A stretch of 64,000 nucleotides of DNA, taken from contig NZ_CP133778.1 of NCBI RefSeq assembly GCF_034347405.1, positions 3,348,001-3,412,000 on the forward strand, read 5' to 3'. This stretch comes from Pseudomonas sp. CCC3.1. GTDB taxonomy: Bacteria > Pseudomonadota > Gammaproteobacteria > Pseudomonadales > Pseudomonadaceae. The position numbers and the translations under genes were made by a program. A model generated the notes under the pieces. It was not told the origin of the DNA and did no database searches. It saw nothing but the letters and a program-made list of their open reading frames with translations. This document shows positions 16,006-24,007 of the stretch, one piece after another (the stretch's first letter is position 1; each line of letters opens with the position of its first letter).

Positions 16006-16716
16006 TTAAGCAGCCGCAGCCATGTTCCGCGAACCCGCGTGCAAACCACGGTACAGGCGCATCTGGACTTCGTTGCCGAGGCTGTAATAGCGGGTCAGCA
16101 AGGTTTGGCCACGGGCCGAGAAGCGGTTATAGGCGATGACTGCCGGAATCGCGGCAAACAAGCCGATGGCCGTGGCGATCAGGGCTTCAGCAATGCCCGG
16201 TGCGACCGTCGACAGCGTGGCCTGTTGCACCTGCGACAAGCCGATAAAGGAGTTCATGATCCCCCACACGGTGCCAAACAGGCCTATGTACGGGCTCACC
16301 GAACCCACGGTGGCGAGAAATTGCAGGCCTTTTTCCAGGCGCACTTCCTGTTCGCTGATGGCCACATACAGTGAGCGCTCGATGCCTTGCATCACGCCGT
16401 CGGCATCAATCCCCGGCTGTTGTTTGAGTTGCGAGTATTCGCTGTAGGCCGCGACAAACACCTGTTCGGCACCCGCGTCTTCTTGGCTCGAATCGCGGGT
16501 TTCGCGATACAACGCGCTCAGGTCACCCTGGGTTCGAAAACGCTGGGTGAAGCTGTCGATGTCATGCTCACTGCGGCGCAGAATGGCACTGCGACGAATA
16601 ATCAGAAACCAGCTCAGCAACGAGGCGGCGAGCAGAATCAGCATCACGCCTTGTACCAGCAGGCTGGCTTCGCTGATCAGACCCCAGATGGTCATGTGTT
16701 CCATGGTTGCTTGCAT
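16006..16716 (-). CDS. exbB: ExbB/TolQ family proton-channel subunit
   Basis: 236 residues with three helices: one at about 15-37 (ASLLVQGVMLILLAASLLSW), and two in the conserved MotA/TolQ/ExbB domain (GLQFLATVGSVSPYIGLFGT VWG and APGIAEALIATAIGLFAAIP). Start MQATMEHMTI has an upstream AGGAGTT. First gene of the exbB-exbD-tonB set. The gap to the phytase gene upstream is 116 bp and holds half a REP unit, so cotranscription is possible but not certain. Confidence 0.93.
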   Translation of the reverse strand: MQATMEHMTIWGLISEASLLVQGVMLILLAASLLSWFLIIRRSAILRRSEHDIDSFTQRFRTQGDLSALYRETRDSSQEDAGAEQVFVAAYSEYSQLKQQPGIDADGVMQGIERSLYVAISEQEVRLEKGLQFLATVGSVSPYIGLFGTVWGIMNSFIGLSQVQQATLSTVAPGIAEALIATAIGLFAAIPAVIAYNRFSARGQTLLTRYYSLGNEVQMRLYRGLHAGSRNMAAAA

Positions 16717-16745
16717 GTTGTAACTCCTGTTGGATTGCGCGTGAG

Positions 16746-16769
16746 TGCTGCCGCAGGCTGCGATCTTTT
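16746..16769. repeat. Solitary REP half-unit
   Basis: TGCTGCCGCAGGCTGCGATC is a single arm of the REP family whose full copies are at 18789-18918 and 23835-23993. A diverged second arm may lie at 16775-16795. Confidence 0.5.
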
Positions 16770-16832
16770 AAACAATGGCAGCGTTGCGCAGCACCCACGT
16801 TTATTGATTAGAGGCACATCCGTGTGACTGGG

Positions 16833-18743
16833 TTATGGCAAGTGCAACGCCTTGGCCACGTCACTCCACGGGATGTATTTGAAGTTCTGGGCTTGTTCGG
16901 GCATGCGCTTGCGGCCGTCCTGCACCACCAGCATGCCTTTGCTCCAAGGGCCGCCGAGGTTGGCCGAGGTCACTTCAAGGCCGTCGGTTTCCGAGGCGCC
17001 ATCAATCCCGGCCTCAGCATTTACACCCACCCGAAAGGCTCCACGCAGGGCAAACGGCGGCTCGGCATCGACCACCACGTAGCTGTCATTGCCTTGGCTG
17101 GAGATCACCAGGTAGTTGTCTTTTTCAGTCTGATACAGCGCCAGCCCTTCAATGTCGTCATGCACCGGGTCGCCGACCTTGATCACGCTGGTCAGGGTTG
17201 CCGGCTGGTCGGGACGCGCATCGACCGCCCACACAGCAACGTCTTCTTCACCTATAAACAGGCGCTGACGTTGGTCATCGGCTACGCAGCCTTCAGGCTG
17301 GGTCTCAACCTTGAACTGGCGCACCAGTTCGCCCTCTACACGGTCACCTTTGGCAAACAGACGATGCTGCAAAAAAGTGCCGTCCTTGTCGTTGGCGAAG
17401 CTGTAGATCTCACCCGTCGGCGCCTTGAACAGGCACAGCCCGTAGATGTCTTTGACTGGCGTGGCAATCTCACCCACGGTTTTCAACACGCCTGTCGCAC
17501 GATCAATGCTGAACACGCTCAGGCTGTTGTGATCGCGATTGGTCGCCACCGCCAGGTCAACGGTGTTCGCCCCCAAGGCAAAGCCCGGACGCACGTCGAC
17601 GTTGTTCAGGCGTCCGACCGGCAAATGCTGCACGCGCTTGCCCTGCAAGTCGTAGACCTCAAGCCCTTGCTGCTTGTTGGTGCCCAACACGCGGCTCAAC
17701 GACGGATTTTTGGGGTGAACCCAAATGGCCGGATCATCCGCCGCATCGCCCTGACTCATGACGATGTCGGTTTGCACAATGGGTTTTACCACCGGCAATA
17801 CGGGCGGCAGGTCTACCGGCGTGGCTTTCCAGTCCAGCGTGCCTTCAAACAGGCGATTGCTGGCGCCGTCTTGCACCAACACTTCAAGCCCTTTAGGGGT
17901 TTCACGCAGCGCCAGATGCTCAGGCTCTGTGACGCCCTTAAGCGCCAGGCTGGCAACCGGCGACCAATGCTTGCCTTGTTGTTGATAGAGGTTCAATTGC
18001 CCGGCCTCGGGATCAAGCCCAAGCATCCCACCCGGCACCAGAGCCATGGCGCCAGCGGCTTTTTTCACGTTACCGAACGGCTCGACGATGGCCACCGGCA
18101 AGCGCGAGGCATCCGCTTCGGCGTGGGCCGGGTACGCCCACCAGCCGACATTCTGTTCGTTGACGAACAACTGCTGCGCCGCATCATCCACTTGGCAAAA
18201 CTTCGCTTCGGGCGGCAACGGCAGGCTGCGCACCCTGTGCGGTGTGGCCAGGCGTTTATTGTCAGCGGCGACCAGCCATTGCTCGCCCTTGCCTTCTTCG
18301 CCCACCGTAAACAGGTACACATTGCTCGCTGGATCGCGGTACAGACACACCCCGTTAACCGCATAGTCACGCGTTGGCAGGTACATCGGCGCCTGCCATT
18401 CACGGGTTTTCGGGTCCAGGCTGAACAGGGCAACTTGCTGTTTGTTCTTGTCGTGACTGGCGACCAGCACCTGGTCACCCAGGGCGCGGCTGTCCAGACC
18501 CGAGAACGAGCCCGCCACCTGGCTCAGGGTCTTGCCTTGCGGGTCGAGCAACAGCAGCCCGTCACGCTTGCTCACGGCCAGGCGATCGTCGCCTGCCCCA
18601 GTCGGCAAGTAGCTCAGCGCCTGCGCCTTGGTCGCGCCCCAGGGTTGCAGGGTTGGAGCATTGATTTCAGCCTGCACGCCGCCTGCGGCCAGACACGCGA
18701 GCAAAGGCAACAGCCGGGGTTTGCGTTTGAACAAAAGAATCAT
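16833..18743 (-). CDS. Secreted beta-propeller phytase (3-phytase), two tandem propeller domains
   Basis: 636 residues from ATG 18743, which places a classical signal peptide (ILLFKRKPRLLPLLACLAAG, cut near VQA/E) at the N-terminus; in-frame starts at 18770 and 18782 are possible. The second half is a canonical BPP domain with DAADDPAIWVHPKNPS near residue 335, GTNKQQGLEVYDLQGK, GRLNNVDVRPGF and, later, DIEGLALYQTEKDNYLVISS and the GASETDGLEVTS motif. The first half is a diverged propeller lacking those calcium and phosphate ligands, as in dual-domain phytases. It releases phosphate from phytate in the periplasm or outside. Neighbours are a TonB receptor upstream and exbB-exbD-tonB downstream on the same strand. 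Confidence 0.93.
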   Translation of the reverse strand: MILLFKRKPRLLPLLACLAAGGVQAEINAPTLQPWGATKAQALSYLPTGAGDDRLAVSKRDGLLLLDPQGKTLSQVAGSFSGLDSRALGDQVLVASHDKNKQQVALFSLDPKTREWQAPMYLPTRDYAVNGVCLYRDPASNVYLFTVGEEGKGEQWLVAADNKRLATPHRVRSLPLPPEAKFCQVDDAAQQLFVNEQNVGWWAYPAHAEADASRLPVAIVEPFGNVKKAAGAMALVPGGMLGLDPEAGQLNLYQQQGKHWSPVASLALKGVTEPEHLALRETPKGLEVLVQDGASNRLFEGTLDWKATPVDLPPVLPVVKPIVQTDIVMSQGDAADDPAIWVHPKNPSLSRVLGTNKQQGLEVYDLQGKRVQHLPVGRLNNVDVRPGFALGANTVDLAVATNRDHNSLSVFSIDRATGVLKTVGEIATPVKDIYGLCLFKAPTGEIYSFANDKDGTFLQHRLFAKGDRVEGELVRQFKVETQPEGCVADDQRQRLFIGEEDVAVWAVDARPDQPATLTSVIKVGDPVHDDIEGLALYQTEKDNYLVISSQGNDSYVVVDAEPPFALRGAFRVGVNAEAGIDGASETDGLEVTSANLGGPWSKGMLVVQDGRKRMPEQAQNFKYIPWSDVAKALHLP

Positions 18744-18788
18744 GGTTATACAGCCCGTTGAAGTCTTCATTAAGGTGCACACAAACCC

Positions 18789-18918
18789 GTAGCAGCTGCC
18801 GGAGGCTGCGTCCGATTGCGAAGCGATCGTAAATCCCGAGAACCCGTTCTATCTGGACGTCCGCGATAACCGATTTACGACGACTTCGTCGCCGGACGTA
18901 GCCTTCGGCAACTGCTAC
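18789..18918. repeat. Paired REP element (GTAGCAGCTGCCG family)
   Basis: Arm GTAGCAGCTGCCGGAGGCTG followed by CGTCCGATTGCGAAGCGATCGT, facing TTTACGACGACTTCGTCGCCGGACG and TAGCCTTCGGCAACTGCTAC. A closely related pair is at 23835-23993. Sits between receptor and phytase genes. Confidence 0.85.
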
Positions 18919-18938
18919 GTGCGCGTTTTAGGTCGAGA

Positions 18939-21473
18939 TTAGAAATGGGTGAAGGTCAGCCCTACTGAGTAGGTCGGGCCGTACTCTTCGTACTGGTTGT
19001 TGTAGCGGCTGTTGCCGCTGTAAACGAAGTACGGCTGATCGGTCAGGTTCTGCGCATCAAAGGTGACTTGCAGGTTTTTGGTCAGCGAGTAACGGGCGCT
19101 GAAGTCAACAAACGTCTGAGAACCGACGTACGTGTCGTGAGCCTTGTCGTTGATCCCGGACAGCTCGTACAGGTAGTCCGATTTGTAGTTGGCCGACAGG
19201 CGTACGCTGAGTTTGTCGTCTTCCCAGCCGAGCATCAGGTTGCCAACCGTGTTGGACTGGCTCGGCAAGTCGATGTCGCGCTTGATCGTGGTTCCGCTGG
19301 CCGCGTCGTAGCCTTTGATGCTGGCGTTGGAGCGACTGAACGTGGTGTTCGCGCCCAGAATCACGCCGTTCCAGGGTGCTGGCAGCCAATCGAATTTCTG
19401 CGAGTAGGCCAGTTCCAGGCCGTAGAGCTTGGCGCTGTCGCCGTTAGCGTAAGAATGCGCCTCGGTGAAGTCAGTCCATGCGCCGGTGCCAGCCAGGTCA
19501 TTGTTGTAGACGAAGTTTTTAATGTCTTTGTAGAAGAGGAACGCCGACACCGTACCGGCCTGCCCCATGAAGTGCTCAATGCCCAAGTCGAAGTTGCTCG
19601 ACTCCAGCGGCTTGAGATTCGGGTTGCCGAACTCGGCCACGTCATCTTCGATCACAAAACCGGGCGCCAGTTGGCCGAACGTCGGGCGTACCACCGCGTT
19701 GGTCCAGGCGGCACGCACTTGGGTGTTTTTCGCCAATTGATAGCGCGCATGCAGCCCCGGCAGCCAGTGGTGATAATCGCGTTTGGTGTCTTGCGACTCG
19801 TACACGCCGTCGCGCACGCCTGTGCCTTTGGCCTCGAACTCCGTGCCCTCGTAACGCAGGCCCGCGATAAAGCGCCAATCGTCGATGTCTACGGTGTTCA
19901 TCATGTAGGCCGAGTTGATGTCTTCACTCATGGTGAAGTCATTGACCCGCGAATCTTGCTCGTTATAGAACTGATCGCGGTTCAAGCCGCCAATCAAGCC
20001 CTTGATGGCACTGGCACTGATGCCCGGGCCGTAGCGGCCGAGCGAGTAATCCAGATTGCCCTTGTTGAATTGGCTCAAATTAAGCTGAGCATCGCTGAAC
20101 CCCAGCGCCGAGAAGTCCTTGTAACTCCACGCCTCGGTGTCGTTGTCTTTGTTGCGACGGCTGACCTTGCCGCCAAATTTGACTTGCGAGGCATACCCTT
20201 GCACGTCGTAGTCACGCGCCAGATCGAGGCGGATGTTCTTCTCGGTGTCTTTGGTGTTCTCTTTCTTGACGTCCACTTTGTCGAGCGTGTAATTGGCCGG
20301 GTCATAGAAACCTTCGCCGATGATCGGGCGCGGTTTTTCGGAGTCATAGAAACCGCTGTTCGAGAAGCTCGAATTGCTTTTGAAGGTGGCCCCGGCAATG
20401 CCCGCCGGGCTGTCTTCGCTGGACTCGCTGTAACCGGCCTGCCCGCTCAAGGTCCAGAGGCCCATGGTGCGCTCGCCGCCGAACACGTATGACTGGATGT
20501 CCTGGGTTTCATCGCGCTGCTTGAGTTTGCGCTTGCCCTTGGCCTTGCCCAGTTCGCCTTCGGCTTGCGGGTTGGAAAACTCAACGGCATCGGAGTTGCG
20601 GATTTCGCTGTCCTTGAAGCGGCTGTACAGCGTGCGCAGGTACAGCTTGGTGTCATCGTCTGGCTTGTAATCAAAGTTCAGCCCGCCGCCCGTGCGCTCA
20701 CGGGTGATGTCATACACGCGCTGTTCAAAGCTGTTGAGTTTGGCGCCGTCGGTAAAGTCCCAGTCACCGCCGGTTTCGACGTTGTCCGAACCGAAATCCC
20801 GCTTGTTCCAGCTCAGGGCAGCCGCGACACCGAAGTTGTCGATGCCGTCGCCCAGGCTGAAGCGATCACTGATTGCGCCCGAGACTTTAGGGCTGGTCTG
20901 GTGGGTGTTCTTGTTGTAACCGGCCTGGGTGCTGCCGGTGTAGAACAGGCCTTCATGGTCGAAGGCCGAAAGGCTTTGCACATCAACCGTGCCGCCCAAC
21001 GAGTTGGCGTCCATGTCCGGGGTCAGGGTTTTGATCACCGACAGTGACTGCACCAGCTCGGCTGGTAACACATCCAGCGCCACGGCGCGGCGTGCGCTTT
21101 CGGGAGACGGCACCAGCGTACCGTTGATGGTCACGCTGTTAAGGTCCGGGCCCAGACCCCGCACGCTGACGAAACGGCCTTCGCCCTGATCGCGTTCAAT
21201 GCTGATGCCGGGCAAGCGCTGTACCGCTTCGGCAACGTTGGCGTCTGGCAACTGAGCCACGCCATCGGCGTGCACCACGCTTTCAATGTTGTCCGACTTG
21301 CGTTGTTGCTTGAGCGCCTTGTCCAAGCTGGCAGCCTGCCCAACCACCTCAACGTGCTCGGTGACGCCAGCGGTCGATGACTCGGCGGCGCTCAGGCGTT
21401 CGCTGGCAATCGCCATCGCCAATGCACTGAACGTGAAGCCCACCCACTGCGCCTTGCTCCGACACTTGTACAT
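18939..21473 (-). CDS. TonB-dependent outer-membrane receptor, phytase-associated
   Basis: 844 residues. Signal peptide (TFSALAMAIASERLSAAES), then a short TEHVEVVG stretch, a plug domain at about 55-165 (QLPDANVAEAVQRLPGISIE, VSVRGLGPDLNSVTINGT, SLGGTVDV) and a 22-strand barrel ending YSVGLTFTHF with the terminal Phe used by the BAM machine. The plug style is that of the Caulobacter-type receptors often linked to sugars, amino acids or phytate. It has no DUF4880/FecR partner, so it is not a transducer. It stands first in the strand, with a PHO-box-like sequence 78-95 bp upstream of its ATG, followed by phytase and exb-tonB. Uptake of phytate or its lower inositol phosphates is the likely job. 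Confidence 0.9.
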   Translation of the reverse strand: MYKCRSKAQWVGFTFSALAMAIASERLSAAESSTAGVTEHVEVVGQAASLDKALKQQRKSDNIESVVHADGVAQLPDANVAEAVQRLPGISIERDQGEGRFVSVRGLGPDLNSVTINGTLVPSPESARRAVALDVLPAELVQSLSVIKTLTPDMDANSLGGTVDVQSLSAFDHEGLFYTGSTQAGYNKNTHQTSPKVSGAISDRFSLGDGIDNFGVAAALSWNKRDFGSDNVETGGDWDFTDGAKLNSFEQRVYDITRERTGGGLNFDYKPDDDTKLYLRTLYSRFKDSEIRNSDAVEFSNPQAEGELGKAKGKRKLKQRDETQDIQSYVFGGERTMGLWTLSGQAGYSESSEDSPAGIAGATFKSNSSFSNSGFYDSEKPRPIIGEGFYDPANYTLDKVDVKKENTKDTEKNIRLDLARDYDVQGYASQVKFGGKVSRRNKDNDTEAWSYKDFSALGFSDAQLNLSQFNKGNLDYSLGRYGPGISASAIKGLIGGLNRDQFYNEQDSRVNDFTMSEDINSAYMMNTVDIDDWRFIAGLRYEGTEFEAKGTGVRDGVYESQDTKRDYHHWLPGLHARYQLAKNTQVRAAWTNAVVRPTFGQLAPGFVIEDDVAEFGNPNLKPLESSNFDLGIEHFMGQAGTVSAFLFYKDIKNFVYNNDLAGTGAWTDFTEAHSYANGDSAKLYGLELAYSQKFDWLPAPWNGVILGANTTFSRSNASIKGYDAASGTTIKRDIDLPSQSNTVGNLMLGWEDDKLSVRLSANYKSDYLYELSGINDKAHDTYVGSQTFVDFSARYSLTKNLQVTFDAQNLTDQPYFVYSGNSRYNNQYEEYGPTYSVGLTFTHF

Positions 21474-21550
21474 GCTTGCTCTCCCCCAAATTGGCGCTAA
21501 AGGTCAGGCAAGTGGCCCGACAACTTGGAAGCGAACGCTAGGGCTGCTCA

Positions 21551-21568
21551 ATGACAGTGCTGTTACAG
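21551..21568 (-). promoter_or_regulatory. PHO-box-like direct repeat upstream of the receptor
   Basis: On the minus strand the sequence reads CTGTAACAGCACTGTCAT: two 7-bp repeats (CTGTAAC, CTGTCAT) 4 bp apart, matching the PhoB box pattern CTGTCAT-N4-CTGTCAT at 5 of 7 and 7 of 7. It lies 78 bp before the receptor start. Confidence 0.7.
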
Positions 21569-21655
21569 CGTTTGGCGCAACCCCCGTAAATAGAGGCTTT
21601 TGAGGGGTAACACAGGGGTAAATGAGCTGATTTGACCCAGACACACAAAACACCT

Positions 21656-21723
21656 TGTAGGAGCGAGCTTGCCTCGCGATCTTTTGATTGTTTAAAAGAT
21701 CGCGAGGCAAGCTCGCTCCTACA
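21656..21723. repeat. REP-type palindrome, copy 2 (GTAGGAGCGAGCTTGCC family)
   Basis: Same arms as 14681-14753 (TGTAGGAGCGAGCTTGCCTC and its inverse) with a shorter loop GATTGTTT. It lies between the two PHO-box-like sites in the 368-bp divergent intergenic region, which otherwise holds no gene. Confidence 0.9.
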
Positions 21724-21778
21724 GAATTCATATCAACGATTTTTGACAAGACGCCTGAGCTGATTCGACCCTCACACC

Positions 21779-21796
21779 CTGTAACATTACTGTCAC
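21779..21796 (+). promoter_or_regulatory. PHO-box-like direct repeat upstream of the GGDEF gene
   Basis: CTGTAACATTACTGTCAC: repeats CTGTAAC and CTGTCAC separated by 4 bp (5/7 and 6/7 to CTGTCAT). A third weak unit may follow in phase at 21801. It lies 46 bp before the ATG at 21842 and is oriented toward that gene. Confidence 0.6.
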
Positions 21797-21841
21797 AGCG
21801 CTCTGTTCTGCTGACCAGCATTACGCTTGGGCAGACCCGTC

Positions 21842-22762
21842 ATGACTTGGCTAAACATCCTTAAACACCACCGTTGGAAACTCGGTTTACTGTTGCTGGC
21901 CGCCAATATCGGCTTACTGCTGAACCTGGCATTCGGTACGCCCAAAGCCTTTCACGAGTGGCAATGGCTGGACATCATCGGCGAAGGCGGCACCGCGCTG
22001 TTTGTGCTGCTGTGGCTGTTTCTGGTGCTTAAAAGCCGCCCCACAGGCCGGGTCACCAACTACTTGTCGATCGGCCTGTGCTGCATCTTCTTTTCATGGT
22101 GGATGGACGTTCTCGACGAATTTATCCGCCTGCCCAAACACCTGGGCTGGGATCACTGGCTGGAGTCGGGACCGATGCCTGTCGGCATGATTGTGCTGAC
22201 CATCGGCCTGTACCACTGGCATCGCGAGCAACAGGCCATCAATCAGCAAATGGAGAAACGCGAACGGGTTTTTCGTGAGCATCGCCTGTTCGACAAGCTG
22301 ACCCCACTGGGCGGGGCCGACTACCTCAAGCACCAGGTCGGCGAATGCATGGCACAAAGCCGCGAGCAGGAACAACCGCTCTCATTGCTGGCGCTGGATA
22401 TTGACGACTTTTCGGGCATCAATCAGCACTACGGCCACGCAGAAGGCGACGCCCTGTTACAGGCTCTGAGCCAGTTGCTGCTGCTCAACCTGCGGCGTCA
22501 TGATCTGCTCTGCCGACTGGCCGGCGACCGCTTTGTGGTGCTGCTGCCCAACACAGGCGAGAGTCAGGCCCGCTTGCTGGCGCTGGAGCTGCAACAAGCG
22601 GTACAGAGCCTTGCCCATAAGACCCGGCAACATGGCGAGCGCGTCTGTTTATCTGCCAGCACAGCGGTGGTGATGGCATTCGATGAAGCACCGGATGAAC
22701 TGCTCAAGCGCCTGAACCTGGCCTTGGCCCGCGCCAAGCCACCACGGAGTCAACGGGCATGA
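21842..22762 (+). CDS. Membrane GGDEF protein with degenerate active site and intact I-site
   Basis: 306 residues. Three or four N-terminal helices (LGLLLLAANIGLLLNLAF, GTALFVLLWLFLVLK, YLSIGLCCIFFSWWMDVL, MPVGMIVLTIGLYHW), a short coiled coil (HREQQAINQQMEKRERVFRE) and a GGDEF domain at about 150-300. The signature is AGDRF instead of GGDEF, so the catalytic Glu is Arg and cyclase activity is unlikely. RRHD sits exactly five residues before it, matching the RxxD inhibitory site that binds c-di-GMP. ATG 21842 is preferred to TTG 21827. Its stop overlaps the AraC start by 4 bp, so both are made together. A PHO-box-like repeat lies upstream. Confidence 0.85.
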   Translation: MTWLNILKHHRWKLGLLLLAANIGLLLNLAFGTPKAFHEWQWLDIIGEGGTALFVLLWLFLVLKSRPTGRVTNYLSIGLCCIFFSWWMDVLDEFIRLPKHLGWDHWLESGPMPVGMIVLTIGLYHWHREQQAINQQMEKRERVFREHRLFDKLTPLGGADYLKHQVGECMAQSREQEQPLSLLALDIDDFSGINQHYGHAEGDALLQALSQLLLLNLRRHDLLCRLAGDRFVVLLPNTGESQARLLALELQQAVQSLAHKTRQHGERVCLSASTAVVMAFDEAPDELLKRLNLALARAKPPRSQRA

Positions 22763-23793
22763 CACTCAGCAGCCACTGGTACGAAGCCGACACCCGTTTT
22801 ATACCCGGGCATTACCAACCCGCCACGTTGATTGATCTGGCGTTGTCACGAGACATCGACAGCCATCGACTGCTGCGCGGGACCGGGCTGTTTTACGACG
22901 ACATCGTGGCCGGGGGCGCCCGCCTCAGTGCGCAGCAGTTCTTCGGTCTGATTGCCAATGCCCAGCGCTTGCTCGACGCCGATGACAGCAGCTTCTTGTT
23001 TGGCCAGCGCTTGCTGCCGGGCCATTACGGCCCTGCCAGCCATGCGCTGCAACAGGCGCAGAACCTGCATCAGGCACTGGAAACCGTAATCCACCATCGG
23101 GCCTTGCTCAGCCCCTTGCTGACCCCGCGCCTGCTGCTGGATGACAAATACGCTTACGTGTACTGGCTCGACAGTTGCGGCGCGCAAGAGCAACTGCGTT
23201 TTGTGCAAGAGGCCAGCATGACCGCCTTCAAGGCCATGAGTCAGTGGCTCAGCGGCGAACGCCTGCCGTGGGAATGCTGCTTGAGCTACCCCGAGCCGCG
23301 TTATGTGGAGCAGTACTGGGTTCATCTGGGCGAAAACACCCAGTTCGGTTGCCAGCTCGACCTGATGCGCTTACCCCGTGAATACCTGACGCATGCCTGG
23401 CCCACTGCCTCGGCGATTGCCCGGCAAGTGGCGCACCAGCAGGCGCAAAGCCAACTGCACGACCTTGGCTTCAGCGCCAGCCTGCTTGACCGGCTTTACG
23501 TGCACCTGCGCGACCACGCACAACGCGCGCCGGGGCTTGAAGAAGTGGCGCAGCATTTTTCGATGAGCCAGGCCACCCTCAAACGCAAACTGAGCAAACA
23601 CGGCACCCACTTCCAGGCCCAGCAGGACCAGGCCCGCAAGCATGTGGCGCTGTACCTGTACCAGATCAAGGGCATGAGCAACGAAGCGGTGGCAGAGTAT
23701 TTGAACTTCAACGACCCGGCCAACTTTCGCCGCGCACTGAAACGCTGGACCGGGTGCACGCCGAATTTGATCCGGCAATTTTTGCGGGTCTAA
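22759..23793 (+). CDS. AraC family transcriptional regulator (OruR-like architecture)
   Basis: 344 residues: an N-terminal arabinose-binding-like/dimerisation domain of the PF12625 type (IDLALSRDIDSHRLLRGTGL, then RLSAQQFFGLIANAQRLL) and a C-terminal AraC DNA-binding domain from about 255 (RAPGLEEVAQHFSMSQATLK, then MSNEAVAEYLNFNDPANFRR, ALKRWTGCTPNLIRQF). ATG overlaps the GGDEF stop (ATGA), so translation is coupled. Its target is unknown; the facing phytate cluster is a candidate. Confidence 0.9.
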   Translation: MTLSSHWYEADTRFIPGHYQPATLIDLALSRDIDSHRLLRGTGLFYDDIVAGGARLSAQQFFGLIANAQRLLDADDSSFLFGQRLLPGHYGPASHALQQAQNLHQALETVIHHRALLSPLLTPRLLLDDKYAYVYWLDSCGAQEQLRFVQEASMTAFKAMSQWLSGERLPWECCLSYPEPRYVEQYWVHLGENTQFGCQLDLMRLPREYLTHAWPTASAIARQVAHQQAQSQLHDLGFSASLLDRLYVHLRDHAQRAPGLEEVAQHFSMSQATLKRKLSKHGTHFQAQQDQARKHVALYLYQIKGMSNEAVAEYLNFNDPANFRRALKRWTGCTPNLIRQFLRV

Positions 23794-23834
23794 CCCCCTC
23801 TACGCGACTCTATGGTGTGCAGCAAGCCGATTTC

Positions 23835-23993
23835 GTAGCAGTTGCCGAGCCTGAGAGGCTACGTCCGATTGCGAAGCGATCGTAAATCCTAAGTGCAGGG
23901 TTTAACTGACACACCGCAGTGCATGATTTTACGACGGCTGCGTCGGGGTGCCGCACCAAGCGGACGCAGCCTCTCAGGCTCGGCAGCTGCTAC
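23835..23993. repeat. Paired REP element (GTAGCAGYTGCCG family)
   Basis: Left arm GTAGCAGTTGCCGAGCCTGA with GGCTACGTCCGATTGCGAAG and right arm CGGACGCAGCCTCTCAGG with CTCGGCAGCTGCTAC. It lies between the convergent AraC and dpkA genes. Confidence 0.85.
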
Positions 23994-24007
23994 GAGTTCG
24001 CGAACCA

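Noticed and set aside
16824..18761. A 645-codon open frame on the plus strand opposite the phytase gene
   Set aside because: It is the antisense shadow of a high-GC coding gene; the minus strand carries clear phytase motifs and a signal peptide.
19068..20492. A 474-codon plus-strand frame opposite the TonB-dependent receptor
   Set aside because: No domain recognised and rich in Val/Arg/Gln as typical for antisense frames; the receptor is well supported on the other strand.
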